From: Gemmatimonadaceae bacterium
Lineage (GTDB): Bacteria; Latescibacterota; UBA2968; UBA8231
Direction of reading: 5' to 3'
Assembly: GCA_026706075.1 (NCBI GenBank)
Contig: JAPOZM010000055.1
Coordinates: 89,791 to 153,790, forward strand
DNA length: 64,000 nt
The notes below the pieces were generated by a model that saw only the letters and a list, made by a program, of their open reading frames with translations, had not been told where the DNA came from and made no database searches. The position numbers were made by a program, and so were the translations under genes. Below are positions 44,471 to 53,886 of the stretch, one piece after another (the stretch's first letter is position 1; every line of letters starts with the position of its first letter).

Positions 44471-45556
44471 ATGGCCGTCTCCGAGAGATTCACGAACACC
44501 CGATTCGCCGCCGGCGTCGTCGGCAGCCTGCCGCGGCCGCTGATGGTGCGCGAGATGCTGCCCGAGCTGCCGGGTCCGGCCTCGGCCGCCGCCGCCCGCT
44601 CGCCGCAGATGGACGCCGCCGTCCGTTACGCCATCGCCGTGCAGGAGCAGGCCGGCCTCGACCTGGTGAGCGACGGCGAGTGGCGCCGCCACGCCTACAC
44701 CCACGTGATCGCCGACATCGCCACCGGCTTCACCGGGGACGCCCGCACCGAGCCGCACCGCTGGGGGATCTCGGTCACCGAGCCGATGGAAGTCGTCAAC
44801 CCGGGGCTGATCGCCGCGGAGGCCCGCTTCCTGGTGGACGCCACCGACCGCATGACCAAGGTCTGCGTGCCGTCGCCCTACCTGCTCGGTGTCCGCCTCT
44901 GGGAGCGGGAGGTCTCCTCCCGGGCCTATCCGACCCGCGACCGCTTCATCGAGGAGGTGGCCGTCATCCTGCGCCAGGAGCTGCTGGCCCTGCAGGAGAC
45001 GGGGGTCACCATCGTTCAGATCGACGAGCCTCACCTGTGCGTGCTGGTCGATCCGTCCTACCGCGACAGCTTCGAGGACGCCCGCTACGAGATGGACCTG
45101 GCGGCGGACATGATCAACGGCATGCTCGCCGGCGTCGATCGGGTGCAGACCGCCCTGCACCTGTGCCGGCGCAACTACGGGCGCCGCGGGTGGGGCGCCG
45201 AGGGCGGCTACGACCCGATCGTCGAGACGATGTGCAAGATCGACGTCGACCAGTACGTGATGGAATTCAGCATCCCCGTGGCCGGCGACGTCTCCATCCT
45301 GCGGCGGCTGCCCGAGGACCGCCTGATCGGCCTCGGCGCCGTGGAGTGCCGCTTCGAGAAGATCGACGCGACGGAGGAGATCGTGGCCCGTGTCGAGGAG
45401 GCGATCGAGCACGTCGACCCCGGGCGCCTGAGCCTCAACCCGGACTGCGGCTTCGCCCCCGGCGTCGCCATCGACATGCCCCTGGAGGAGCCCTACCTCA
45501 AGCTGAAGAACGAGGCCGAGGCGGCCTCGCGTCTGCGCGACCGCCACCCGGCCTGA
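44471..45556 (+). CDS. Cobalamin-independent methionine synthase C-terminal domain-like protein (MetE-like)
   Basis: Encodes 361 residues, corresponding to one MetE catalytic barrel without the N-terminal barrel. GVVGSLPRPLMVREML opens the fold; DLVSDGEWRRHAYTHVIAD, VTIVQIDEPHLCVL and the zinc-ligand segments TALHLCRRNYGRR (His and Cys) and LNPDCGFAPG (Cys) are all in place. Single-barrel MetE-like proteins include methyl transferases using small methyl donors or acceptors other than folate/homocysteine. It is monocistronic in appearance; the DSD1-type gene 98 bp downstream has its own promoter. Confidence 0.85.
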   Translation: MAVSERFTNTRFAAGVVGSLPRPLMVREMLPELPGPASAAAARSPQMDAAVRYAIAVQEQAGLDLVSDGEWRRHAYTHVIADIATGFTGDARTEPHRWGISVTEPMEVVNPGLIAAEARFLVDATDRMTKVCVPSPYLLGVRLWEREVSSRAYPTRDRFIEEVAVILRQELLALQETGVTIVQIDEPHLCVLVDPSYRDSFEDARYEMDLAADMINGMLAGVDRVQTALHLCRRNYGRRGWGAEGGYDPIVETMCKIDVDQYVMEFSIPVAGDVSILRRLPEDRLIGLGAVECRFEKIDATEEIVARVEEAIEHVDPGRLSLNPDCGFAPGVAIDMPLEEPYLKLKNEAEAASRLRDRHPA

Positions 45557-45574
45557 GGGTTGCTCCGCCCTTCG

Positions 45575-45603
45575 TTGAAGCTCCCGGACGGCGCCTCTAT
45601 CTT
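45575..45603 (+). promoter_or_regulatory. Sigma70-like promoter of the DSD1-type gene
   Basis: TTGAAG (45575-45580) and TATCTT (45598-45603) are 17 bp apart. It predicts a leader of about 45 nt before the ATG at 45655, unlike the leaderless promoters nearby. Confidence 0.55.
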
Positions 45604-45654
45604 CAGAGGTTTCCGCCAGTTGCGCCCAACCCCCGAAGGAAACCGCTCCCGAGG

Positions 45655-46767
45655 ATGATCGAGCACGACCCCTACCGCATCGCCGACCCGGACGGCCTGG
45701 AGACGCCGGCCATGGTCGTCTTCGAGGAGCTGGTCGACCGCAACCTGGCCGCCCTCTGCGAGCAGGTCGGCGGCGCCGCCAACCTGATGATGCACGTCAA
45801 GACCCACAAGTCGGAGGCGATCGTCCGCAAGCAGCTGGCCGCGGGCGTGGCCGGCTTCAAGTGCGCCACCCTCAAGGAGCTGGAGATGGTCCTCGACGCC
45901 GGGGCTCCGGAGGCTGTCCTGGCGTATCCCCTCGTGCAGTCGATCAAGACGCGGCGCTTCGCCGGGATCACCGCCGATCACCCGGAGCAGCGCGTCTACG
46001 CCACGGTGAGCGCCCCCATCCACGTGAGCCGCCTGGCCGAGGCCGGCAGGGCGCGCGAGCGCAAGCTGCGGGTCATGGTCGATGTCGACGCGGGCATGCG
46101 GCGCACCGGCGTGGCGCCGAAGGGGGTGCCCGATCTCTACGCGGCCATCCACGGGGAGGAGTGGCTGGAGGCGGCGGGCCTGCACATCTACGACGGCCAC
46201 GAGCACTTCCAGGACCCCTCGGGGCGGGAGGCGGCGGCCATGGCCCACGTCCGCGACCTGCAGGCCCTCAAGCAGAAGCTGGAGGGCGCCGGCCTGCCGG
46301 TGGAGCGGGTCGTTGGCGGCGGCTCCTACTCCTACGAGTACTACGCCCGCACCGAGGGCTTCCACGGCTCGCCGGGGACCGTGACCTACTGGGACATCAA
46401 CGGCGTCCTGGGCAAGCCCGGCCAGCCCTTCCGCTGGGCCGCCCTGGTCCTGTGCCAGGTCGTCGACCGCTATCCCGACCAGCTGACGATCACCACCGAC
46501 CTGGGGAACAAGGCGGTCGCCGCCGATCCCGCCCTCGAGCGGCGCGCCTGGCTGCTGGGCCACAAGGACGCCCGCCTCCTCCTCCAGAACGAGGAGCACG
46601 CCGTCTTCCAGCTGCCCGAGGGCACCCTGCCCGAGATCGGCGACTACCTGCTGGCCGTGCCCGGCCACGTCTGCCCCACGGCGATCCGCTTCCCGGGCTG
46701 CTACGTCATCGACGGCGAGGGCGCCGTGGTCGACTACTATCCCCACACCGCGCGCGACCGGCTGTAG
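45655..46767 (+). CDS. DSD1-type PLP enzyme (D-threonine aldolase/D-serine dehydratase-like)
   Basis: Encodes 370 residues of the alanine-racemase fold III group. The opening LETPAMVVFEELVDRN, the PLP-lysine segment HVKTHKSEAI (near residue 50), VMVDVDAGMRRTG and GGSYSYEYYA are typical. The C-terminal VPGHVCPT gives the His and Cys that bind the metal in D-threonine aldolase and DSD1 enzymes. The reaction is likely retro-aldol cleavage or dehydration of a D-3-hydroxy amino acid. GAGG directly before the ATG and AAGGAAA further up give an ambiguous ribosome site. Cytoplasmic. Confidence 0.87.
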   Translation: MIEHDPYRIADPDGLETPAMVVFEELVDRNLAALCEQVGGAANLMMHVKTHKSEAIVRKQLAAGVAGFKCATLKELEMVLDAGAPEAVLAYPLVQSIKTRRFAGITADHPEQRVYATVSAPIHVSRLAEAGRARERKLRVMVDVDAGMRRTGVAPKGVPDLYAAIHGEEWLEAAGLHIYDGHEHFQDPSGREAAAMAHVRDLQALKQKLEGAGLPVERVVGGGSYSYEYYARTEGFHGSPGTVTYWDINGVLGKPGQPFRWAALVLCQVVDRYPDQLTITTDLGNKAVAADPALERRAWLLGHKDARLLLQNEEHAVFQLPEGTLPEIGDYLLAVPGHVCPTAIRFPGCYVIDGEGAVVDYYPHTARDRL

Positions 46768-46783
46768 CTCCCGCGCGCCGGCC

Positions 46784-47482
46784 GTGGCCTTCACGCCCTT
46801 CCACGTCAACTGGCTCGTCCACCGCATCCACGCCCGCCAGGTGACCGCCGCCATCGAGGCCCACGCCGGCGGCCGGCTCCTCGACGTCGGCTGCGGTGCC
46901 CGGCCCTTCGCCGACCTGCTGGACCGGCACAGCGACCGCTCCGTCGGGGTCGACCCGGACCGGGGGCGCTACGGACCGGCCGCCGGGCGCGGCCCCCGGC
47001 GCCCGCCGGAGGCCTGGGCCAGCGGCCTCGACCTGCCCTTCCGCGACGCCTGCTTCGACACCGTCCTCTGCCTGCAGGTGCTGGAGCACGTGCCGCGGCC
47101 CTGGCGTATGCTGGACGAGATCGCCCGGGTCCTGCGGCCCGGCGGCGCCCTGGTGCTCACCGCGCCCCACATCTGGGGCCTCCACGAGGAGCCTCGCGAC
47201 TACTACCGGTTCACCCCCTTCGGGCTGCGCCACCTCGGCGAAGCGGCGGGCCTGCGGGTGGTGGCGGTGAACGCCCTGGCCGGGTACTGGGTCACGGCGG
47301 GAGCGCGCTTCGTCCACTACCTGCGGCGCCTCGAGAGGGTCCGCCTCTACCCTCTCACGCGGCCGCTGATGGCGCTGGTGCAGCTGGCGTGCCTGGTCCT
47401 CGACGGCATCCACCGCGTCGAGAGCGACGCCTGGAACCACCTGCTGGTGGCGCGCAAGCCGGCGCCCTGCGGCGGGGCCTGA
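46784..47482 (+). CDS. Class I SAM-dependent methyltransferase
   Basis: Encodes 232 residues from a GTG 16 bp after the previous stop. Motif I is RLLDVGCGARPFADLL, with VGVDPD as the acidic loop, FDTVLCLQVLEHVPRP as motif II and RVLRPGGALVLTAPH as motif III, all of the Methyltransf_11 type. The C-terminal part has HEEPRDYYRFTPFGLRHL, seen in methyltransferases of cell-surface glycan clusters, and then a hydrophobic stretch (PLMALVQLACLVL) that may touch the membrane. It is followed after 1 bp by an O-antigen-ligase-like gene, consistent with modification of a surface polysaccharide. Confidence 0.85.
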   Translation: MAFTPFHVNWLVHRIHARQVTAAIEAHAGGRLLDVGCGARPFADLLDRHSDRSVGVDPDRGRYGPAAGRGPRRPPEAWASGLDLPFRDACFDTVLCLQVLEHVPRPWRMLDEIARVLRPGGALVLTAPHIWGLHEEPRDYYRFTPFGLRHLGEAAGLRVVAVNALAGYWVTAGARFVHYLRRLERVRLYPLTRPLMALVQLACLVLDGIHRVESDAWNHLLVARKPAPCGGA

Positions 47483-47483
47483 G

Positions 47484-48905
47484 ATGACGGCGGCGGATTC
47501 CGGCCCCGGGCGGGTGGCCCCCGACAACGGCCGTCTGGTGGCCGCTGCGGCGGCCGCGGCGGTGCTGGCCACGGCGGTACCCCTGCTGCTGCTGGGCACG
47601 GCTCTGCACGTGGTGCTCGCCGCCGGAGCCCTGGCCGCGGCGGCCCTGGTCCTGTTCTCGCCGAGGCGGACGCTGGCGGTCCTTCTGGTGGCCACCGCGG
47701 CCCTGCCCGTCCACCTCCTGGACGCCACGCGGCTGCCCCTCGGCCTGCGGCCCTGGGAGATCCTCCTGCTGGCGGGGGTGCTCTTCGCCCTCATCGATCT
47801 GGCCGCCTTCGACCGCTGGCGGCTGCGGCGCACCAGCGCCGACGGCCTGGTGGCCGCCTTCCTGCTGGTGGCCCTGCTCTCCGGGGCGATCGGCCTCTGG
47901 CACGGGAACGAGGCGGTCCTGCGCAACCTGCGCTACCCCCTGTACTACGGCGTGTTCTTCCTGGTGCTGTGCGCGGCGCGCCCCGGCGACGGCGCCCGGC
48001 TCTTCGCGCCCCTGGTGGTGCTGGCCGGCGTCGTGGTGAGCGCCGAGTACCTGCTGGAGTTCCTGGGCGCCATCGACCCGGCCATGGGGGAGCGTTTCGT
48101 GCGCGTCAGCCGCCGCCAGGGGATCGTGCTGCCCGTGGCCATGCTCCTGCTGGCCAACGGGTTCGTCCACGATCCACGCCGCTGGAGACGGCCGCTGGTG
48201 CTCGCCCTGTTCCTGTTCATCGGCCTCGGCTTCGCAATCACCCTCGGCCGCGGCATGTGGGCCGCCTTCGGCCTCGGACTGCTGGTGACGGTGTGGCTCT
48301 GGCACCGGGGCCAGCCGGCCGCCGGGCGCCGCGCCTGGAAGGCGGCCCTGCTGGCGGCGGGCGTGGTCGCCGCCCTGGTCCTGACCGCCCTCGCCTTCCA
48401 GCGCCTCACCGGCGCCGCCCTCTCGGCCCACGCCGTGGAGCGCTCCCGCACCTTCCTCGACGTGACCCGCGACGTCCAGGTGGTGGGCCGCTTCCTCGGC
48501 TACGCCAGCGCCTGGGAGGAGATCCTCGAGCACCCCTTCCTCGGCGGCGGCCAGGGGGCCACCTTGACGGCCTGGTCCTTCAACCCCGACAGCGGCCGTT
48601 TCGAGACCTGGAGGGCGTGGACCGTGGACAGCCTCTACCTGACCTTGTGGCTGAAGATGGGGCTCGCCGGTCTGCTGCTGTTCCCGTGGCTGTGCCTGCA
48701 CGTGGGCCGTCGGGCCCTGGGTCTGTGCCGCGGCGCCGATCCCCCCACCCGCGCCTTCGCCGCCGGCTGCGTCGCCACCCTGGCGGCCATGGGGCTCCTG
48801 GGGGTCAGCGACGGCTCGATGATGAACGGCCGCTTCGCCCTCCTCTTCGGGACCCTCTTCGGCCTGGTGATGGTGGCCGGCAAGGAGAAGCCGTGCAGCG
48901 CCTGA
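47484..48905 (+). CDS. O-antigen ligase/Wzy-like polytopic membrane protein
   Basis: Encodes 473 residues with 11-12 hydrophobic segments. The central part follows the Wzy_C/O-antigen-ligase pattern: short helices, then ALFLFIGLGFAITLGRGMWAAFGLG, and a large periplasmic loop with FLGYASAWEEILEHPFLGGG, the equivalent of the conserved EHP-x-x-G-x-G motif of the family. It would join polysaccharide or glycan units in the periplasmic leaflet of the inner membrane. It lies between a methyltransferase and anmK, with 13 bp overlap with the latter. Confidence 0.8.
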   Translation: MTAADSGPGRVAPDNGRLVAAAAAAAVLATAVPLLLLGTALHVVLAAGALAAAALVLFSPRRTLAVLLVATAALPVHLLDATRLPLGLRPWEILLLAGVLFALIDLAAFDRWRLRRTSADGLVAAFLLVALLSGAIGLWHGNEAVLRNLRYPLYYGVFFLVLCAARPGDGARLFAPLVVLAGVVVSAEYLLEFLGAIDPAMGERFVRVSRRQGIVLPVAMLLLANGFVHDPRRWRRPLVLALFLFIGLGFAITLGRGMWAAFGLGLLVTVWLWHRGQPAAGRRAWKAALLAAGVVAALVLTALAFQRLTGAALSAHAVERSRTFLDVTRDVQVVGRFLGYASAWEEILEHPFLGGGQGATLTAWSFNPDSGRFETWRAWTVDSLYLTLWLKMGLAGLLLFPWLCLHVGRRALGLCRGADPPTRAFAAGCVATLAAMGLLGVSDGSMMNGRFALLFGTLFGLVMVAGKEKPCSA

Positions 48906-50080
48906 TCGAGAGCGCCTCCAAGGAGTCGCGCCGCGTCGTGGGACTGATGACGGGCACCTCCGCCGACGGCATCGACGCCGTCCTCGCCGAGATCGAGGGC
49001 TGGGGCGAGAGCACGGAGTTCGAAGTCCTCGCCCACCTGACCCACCCGCTGCCGGAGGCGCTGCAGGCGGACCTGTTCATGCTGTTCCAGCCCGACGCCC
49101 TGGTGGAGGGCCTGTGCCGGGTGAACTTCGCCCTCGGCGCGGCCCTGGCGGATGCCACCCTGCAGGTGGCGGAGGCGGCCAACCTCGAGCCGGCGGCGAT
49201 CGACCTCGTGGGCAGCCACGGCCAGACGGTGCGCCACCTGCCCAGGTCCGATCCGCCCTCGACCCTGCAGATCGGCGAGGCCGCCGTCGTCGCCCGGCAC
49301 ACGGGGATCCCGGTGGTGAGCGACTTCCGGCCCGCCGACATGGCCGCCGGGGGCGAAGGGGCGCCCCTGGTGCCGCTGGTGGACGTGCTCCTCTTCGGCC
49401 ACCCGGACCGCGGCCGGCTGATGCTCAACATCGGCGGCATCGCCAACGTCACCGCCCTGCCCCCGGGGGCCCGCCGCGAGCAGGGGGTCCTGGCCTTCGA
49501 CCTGGGGCCGGGCAACGCCCTCGTGGACGCCGCCGTCATGCACCTGACCGGGGGCGCCGAGCGCTTCGACGACGGCGGCCGCCGGGCGGCGGCGGGGGAG
49601 GTGAACGAGGAGTGGCTGGAGCGGCTGATGAAGCACGAGTTCTTCCGCCGGCCGCCGCCGAAGTCGACGGGCCGCGAGGAGTTCGGCACCCTGTACCTGG
49701 CCGAGGTCATGCGCCAGGCGCAGCTCGGGCCGGCGGACCTGGTGGCGACCCTGACGGCCTTCACGGCCCGCACCATCGCCGCCGGCGTCGACCGCTTCGC
49801 CGATCCCGAGGGCGCCCTGGAGGAGGTCTGGGTCGGCGGCGGCGGGGTGCGCAACAGCCATCTGATGGAGCTGCTCGAGGAGGCCCTGGCGCCGCGGGAG
49901 CTGGGGGCCATCGACCGCCTCGGCGTGCCTGCCGACGCCAAGGAGGCCCTGGCCTTCGCGGTCCTGGCCAACGAGACCCTCATGGGGCGCGCCGGCAACG
50001 TGCGCGCCGCAACCGGGGCCAAGGCCGACGCCGTCCTCGGCAAGATCTCGCTGCCGCCGGTGCCGGGGCAGGGATGGTGA
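48893..50080 (+). CDS. anmK: 1,6-anhydro-N-acetylmuramic acid kinase
   Basis: Encodes 395 residues from a GTG preceded by AAGGAG and lying inside the end of the upstream gene. The family signature GLMTGTSADGIDAVLAE is at the N-terminus, followed by GSHGQTVRHLP, GEAAVVARHTGIPVVSDFR, NIGGIANVTALP and FDLGPGNALVDAA, which build the ASKHA-type ATP and sugar site. AnmK recycles cell-wall anhydroMurNAc to MurNAc-6-phosphate. No other peptidoglycan-recycling gene is nearby. Confidence 0.94.
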   Translation: MQRLIESASKESRRVVGLMTGTSADGIDAVLAEIEGWGESTEFEVLAHLTHPLPEALQADLFMLFQPDALVEGLCRVNFALGAALADATLQVAEAANLEPAAIDLVGSHGQTVRHLPRSDPPSTLQIGEAAVVARHTGIPVVSDFRPADMAAGGEGAPLVPLVDVLLFGHPDRGRLMLNIGGIANVTALPPGARREQGVLAFDLGPGNALVDAAVMHLTGGAERFDDGGRRAAAGEVNEEWLERLMKHEFFRRPPPKSTGREEFGTLYLAEVMRQAQLGPADLVATLTAFTARTIAAGVDRFADPEGALEEVWVGGGGVRNSHLMELLEEALAPRELGAIDRLGVPADAKEALAFAVLANETLMGRAGNVRAATGAKADAVLGKISLPPVPGQGW

Positions 50081-50126
50081 GTTCCATCGAACCGGGGGCC
50101 GCGCCAGCGGCCGGGGAGAGACCGAC

Positions 50127-50975
50127 TTGATCGTCGACACGCACGTGCACGTCTGGGAGATCGATCCGCCGCGGTATCCCGTGGGGCCGACGGCGCCGAA
50201 CTGGACCTCGGAGCCGGACGAGCCCGGCACCGCCGGCGAGCTGCTCGAGGAGATGGACGCCAACGGCGTCGACCGCTCGGTGCTCGTGCAGACCTCGTGG
50301 TCGACCTGGGACAACGGCTATATCGCCGACTCGACGGCGCGCTTCCCGGACCGCTTCATCGGCCACGGGCTGATCGACCCGCGGGACGAGGCCGGCAACG
50401 CCGAGACGGCCCGCTACTGGATGGAGGAGCGGGGCCTGGCCGGGTTCCGCTTCCATCCGATGTACTACCCGGACGAGGAGGTCCTCACCAGCGGCGGCAA
50501 CCGCGCCATGTGGGAGGTCCTGGCCGCCCTCGACGCGGTGATCCAGTTCCACACGAGCCCGCCCTTCGCCGGCCAGATCGCCGAGATCGCCCGCCGCCAT
50601 CCGCGCATGATGCTCCTCGTCGACCACATGGGTTACCCGCGCCTCGAGGACGGCCCCGAGCCCTGGGAGCCGATCACGGCCCTGGCGAAGCTGCCCAACC
50701 TGTTCGTCAAGATCTCCGACGTGAAGGGCCGCTCCCTTTCCAAGGAGTTCCCCTTCGCCGACACCCACCCCTACGTGCGCGCCCTGGTCGACGCCTACGG
50801 CGCCGAGCGCTGCCTCTGGGGCACCGGCTATCCCGGCCACCACCGCACCCGCCACGGCTGGCTCTCCCTGGGCGAGGAGCTGCGCCTCGTGCGCGAGGGC
50901 CTCGACTTCCTCACCGGCGCCCAGCAGGACCGCATCCTCGGCGGCACGGCGGCCGAGGTCTGGGGGCTGTCATGA
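50127..50975 (+). CDS. Amidohydrolase-2 family protein with an atypical metal-site motif
   Basis: Encodes 282 residues from a TTG with GGGGAGAG upstream. The TIM-barrel motifs are DTHVHVW (H-x-H), GFRFHPMYYPD, QFHTSPPF and LLVDHMGYPR. The usual closing motif WG-S/T-D-[YF]-P is WGTGYPGHH here, with Gly in place of the metal-binding Asp. Related proteins are decarboxylases, lactonases and hydrolases of small organic acids. The stop overlaps the M16 peptidase start (ATGA), so the two are cotranslated. Cytoplasmic. Confidence 0.82.
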   Translation: MIVDTHVHVWEIDPPRYPVGPTAPNWTSEPDEPGTAGELLEEMDANGVDRSVLVQTSWSTWDNGYIADSTARFPDRFIGHGLIDPRDEAGNAETARYWMEERGLAGFRFHPMYYPDEEVLTSGGNRAMWEVLAALDAVIQFHTSPPFAGQIAEIARRHPRMMLLVDHMGYPRLEDGPEPWEPITALAKLPNLFVKISDVKGRSLSKEFPFADTHPYVRALVDAYGAERCLWGTGYPGHHRTRHGWLSLGEELRLVREGLDFLTGAQQDRILGGTAAEVWGLS

Positions 50976-53878
50976 GCGCCCATCGGTTCGAGGCGGAAGC
51001 CCGGCGCAGCATCCCCGAGCTGGGCTCGGAGGCGACCTTGTACCGCCATCCCACGGGGGCCCGGCTCATGTCGGTCGTCAACGGCGACGACGCCAACAAG
51101 GTCTTCGGCATCACCTTCCGCACGCCGCCCTCCGACTCCACCGGCATCGCCCACATCCTCGAGCACTGCGTGCTCTGCGGCTCCCGCAAGTACCCGGTGA
51201 AGGAGCCCTTCGTCGAACTGCTCAAGGGGTCGCTGAAGACCTTCCTCAACGCCTTCACCTACCCCGACCGCACCTGCTACCCCGTGGCCAGCCAGAACCT
51301 GCGCGACTTCCACAACCTCGTCGACGTCTACCTCGACGCCGTCTTCCACCCGCGGCTGACGCCGGAGGTCCTCAAGCAGGAGGGCTGGCACTACGAGGTC
51401 GAGGAGGGGGAGCTGGCCTTCAGCGGCGTCGTCTACAACGAGATGAAGGGCGCCTACTCCTCGCCGGAGCGGGTCCTGGGGGAGGCGATCCAGCAGGGGC
51501 TCTTCCCGGACACCACCTACGGCGTCGAGTCGGGAGGCCACCCCCGGCACATCCCCGAGCTGACGTGGGAGAGCTTCTCCGCCTTCCACCGCGACCTCTA
51601 CCACCCCGGCAACGCCTTCATCTGGTTCTACGGCGACGACCCGCCCGAGCGGCGCCTCGAGATCCTCGAGGAATACCTGGCCGAGTTCGAGCCGCGGGCG
51701 GTGGACTCCTCCGTCGGCAGCCAGCCGCGCTGGAGTGAGCCGCGCCGCTGCGACCACACCTACGCCGCCGGCGACGGCGACGAGGGCGGCAAGCACTACG
51801 TCACCGTCAACTGGCTGCTGCCGCCGGCCCCGGACTTCGAGAGCCGCCTCGGCCTGGAGATCCTCGACCACATCCTCCTGGGCACCCCCGCCTCGCCGCT
51901 GCGCAAGGCGCTCATCGACTCCGGCCTGGGCGAGGACCTGGCCGGCTCCGGCATGGAGACGGAGCTGAAGGAGACGATCTTCTCGGTCGGCCTGAAGGGG
52001 GTGGACGCCGCCGACGAGGAGAAGGTGGAAGCCCTCGTGACGGAGACCCTCCGGCGGCTGGCCCGCGAGGGCCTCGACGGGGGCACGGTGCGGGCGTCGC
52101 TGAACACCTGCGAGTTCCGGCTGCGGGAGAACAACACCGGCTCCTACCCGCGGGGGCTGATCCTCATGTTGCGGTCGCTGACCACGTGGCTCTACGACGG
52201 CGATCCCTTCGAGTCTCTGAGCTTCGACGCGCCCCTGAAGGCGGTGCGGGACCGGGTCCTGGAGGGGGGCTGGCTCGAAGGCCTGATCGAGGGCCGTCTG
52301 CTGGACAACCCCCACCGCACCACCGTCCGTCTGCGGCCCGACGCGGGGCAGGCGGAGCGCGAGGAGGGGGACGAGAAGGCGCGCCTGGCGGTGGTCCGCG
52401 AGCGGATGGACGAGGCCGCCGTGGAGCGGGTCGGCGCCGAGGCGCGGGAACGGAAGGCCCGCCAGGAGGCGCCCGACGATCCCGCCGACCTGGCGAAGCT
52501 GCCGCGGCTGCAGCTGGCCGACCTCGACCGGCAGGTGCCCACCATCCCCCTGGAGCGCGCCGAGGCGGGGGGCGCCCCGGTCCTCTACCACGACCTGTTC
52601 ACCAACGGCATCCTCTACCTCGACGTCGGCTTCGACCTGCGCGCCGTGCCCCAGGAGCTGCTGCCCCTGATGCCCCTCTTCGGGCGCTGCCTCCTCGAGA
52701 TCGGCACCGAGACCGAGGACTTCGTGCGCCTGTCGCAGCGCATCGGCGCGCGTACGGGCGGTCTCGCGGCCCACAGCCTGGTCACCGGCCAGCGCCGCGG
52801 GGACCGGGCCGCGGCCCGGTTCTTCCTGCGCGGCAAGGCGATGGTCGGCCGCACGGGGGATCTCGTCGACATCGTCCGCGACGTGCTCACCACGGTCCGC
52901 CTCGACAACCGCGAGCGCCTGCTTCAGATGGCCCTGGAGGAGAAGGCGGGGGAGGAGGCGGGGCTGGTCCCGGGGGGCCACTCGGTCGTCGCCCTGCGCC
53001 TGTGCTCCCAGTTCGACGAGGCCTCCTGGGTGAGCGAGCAGATGGACGGCGTGAGCTACCTGTTCTACCTGCGCCGGCTGGTGGAGCGCATCCGCCACGA
53101 CTGGCCCTCGGTGCTGGACCAGCTGGAGGCCGTGCGCGGACACCTCGTCGACCGCGATACCCTGCTGATGAACGCCACCGTGGCCGACGCCGACCGCGCC
53201 GCCGTGGAGCCGCACCTGTCCGGCCTCGCCGGGTCCCTCCCCGCCCGCGGGGGGAACCTGCAGGAGTGGTCGCCCCGCTACGGCGCCGGCGACGAAGGGC
53301 TGACCCTGCCGGCGCAGGTCAACTACGTCGGCAAGGGCGGGGACCTCTATGCCCAGGGCTACGAGCTGCGGGGCTCGGCGGCGGTGATCACCAAGTACCT
53401 GCGCAACAGCTACCTGTGGGACCGGGTGCGGGTCCAGGGAGGCGCCTACGGCGCGTTCTGCTCCTTCGACCCCTTCACCGGCGTCTTCGGCTTCGGCTCC
53501 TACCGGGACCCCAACCTGCTGGAGACGATCCGCGTGTACGACGGGGCCGCCGCCTTCCTCCGCGGCCTCGACCTGTCGGGGGAGGAGCGCGCCAAGGCGA
53601 TCATCGGCGCCATCGGCGAGATGGACGCGTACCAGCTCCCCGACGCCCGGGGATACACCTCCATGGTGCGCGAGCTGACCGGCGTCGACGACGACTACCG
53701 ACAGTCCCTGCGCGACGACGTGCTGGCCACGACGGCGGCCGACTTCCACGACTTCGGCGAGCGTCTGGAGGGGCTGGGCGAGACCGGCCGCGTGGTCGTC
53801 CTCGGGTCGAAGGAGGCGATCGAGTCGGCCAACGCCGAGCGCGGGGGGAGCTGGCTCGAGGTCGTTCCCGTCCTGTAG
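50972..53878 (+). CDS. M16C zinc metallopeptidase (presequence-protease/PreP-like)
   Basis: Encodes 968 residues, full length for the PreP group. The inverted zinc motif HILEHCVLCG (HxxEH) near residue 60 and the distal Glu in VVYNEMKGAYSSPE near residue 155 complete the active site. The segment FNAFTYPDRTCYPVASQN (here LNAFTYPDRTCYPVAS) is the PreP signature, and a central M16C-associated region and a C-terminal inactive barrel half follow. Such peptidases digest short unfolded peptides inside a closed chamber. No signal peptide is present. Charged segment 465-520 (AEREEGDEKARLAVV and onward) is a hinge. Confidence 0.92.
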   Translation: MSAHRFEAEARRSIPELGSEATLYRHPTGARLMSVVNGDDANKVFGITFRTPPSDSTGIAHILEHCVLCGSRKYPVKEPFVELLKGSLKTFLNAFTYPDRTCYPVASQNLRDFHNLVDVYLDAVFHPRLTPEVLKQEGWHYEVEEGELAFSGVVYNEMKGAYSSPERVLGEAIQQGLFPDTTYGVESGGHPRHIPELTWESFSAFHRDLYHPGNAFIWFYGDDPPERRLEILEEYLAEFEPRAVDSSVGSQPRWSEPRRCDHTYAAGDGDEGGKHYVTVNWLLPPAPDFESRLGLEILDHILLGTPASPLRKALIDSGLGEDLAGSGMETELKETIFSVGLKGVDAADEEKVEALVTETLRRLAREGLDGGTVRASLNTCEFRLRENNTGSYPRGLILMLRSLTTWLYDGDPFESLSFDAPLKAVRDRVLEGGWLEGLIEGRLLDNPHRTTVRLRPDAGQAEREEGDEKARLAVVRERMDEAAVERVGAEARERKARQEAPDDPADLAKLPRLQLADLDRQVPTIPLERAEAGGAPVLYHDLFTNGILYLDVGFDLRAVPQELLPLMPLFGRCLLEIGTETEDFVRLSQRIGARTGGLAAHSLVTGQRRGDRAAARFFLRGKAMVGRTGDLVDIVRDVLTTVRLDNRERLLQMALEEKAGEEAGLVPGGHSVVALRLCSQFDEASWVSEQMDGVSYLFYLRRLVERIRHDWPSVLDQLEAVRGHLVDRDTLLMNATVADADRAAVEPHLSGLAGSLPARGGNLQEWSPRYGAGDEGLTLPAQVNYVGKGGDLYAQGYELRGSAAVITKYLRNSYLWDRVRVQGGAYGAFCSFDPFTGVFGFGSYRDPNLLETIRVYDGAAAFLRGLDLSGEERAKAIIGAIGEMDAYQLPDARGYTSMVRELTGVDDDYRQSLRDDVLATTAADFHDFGERLEGLGETGRVVVLGSKEAIESANAERGGSWLEVVPVL

Positions 53879-53886
53879 GGGACCCC

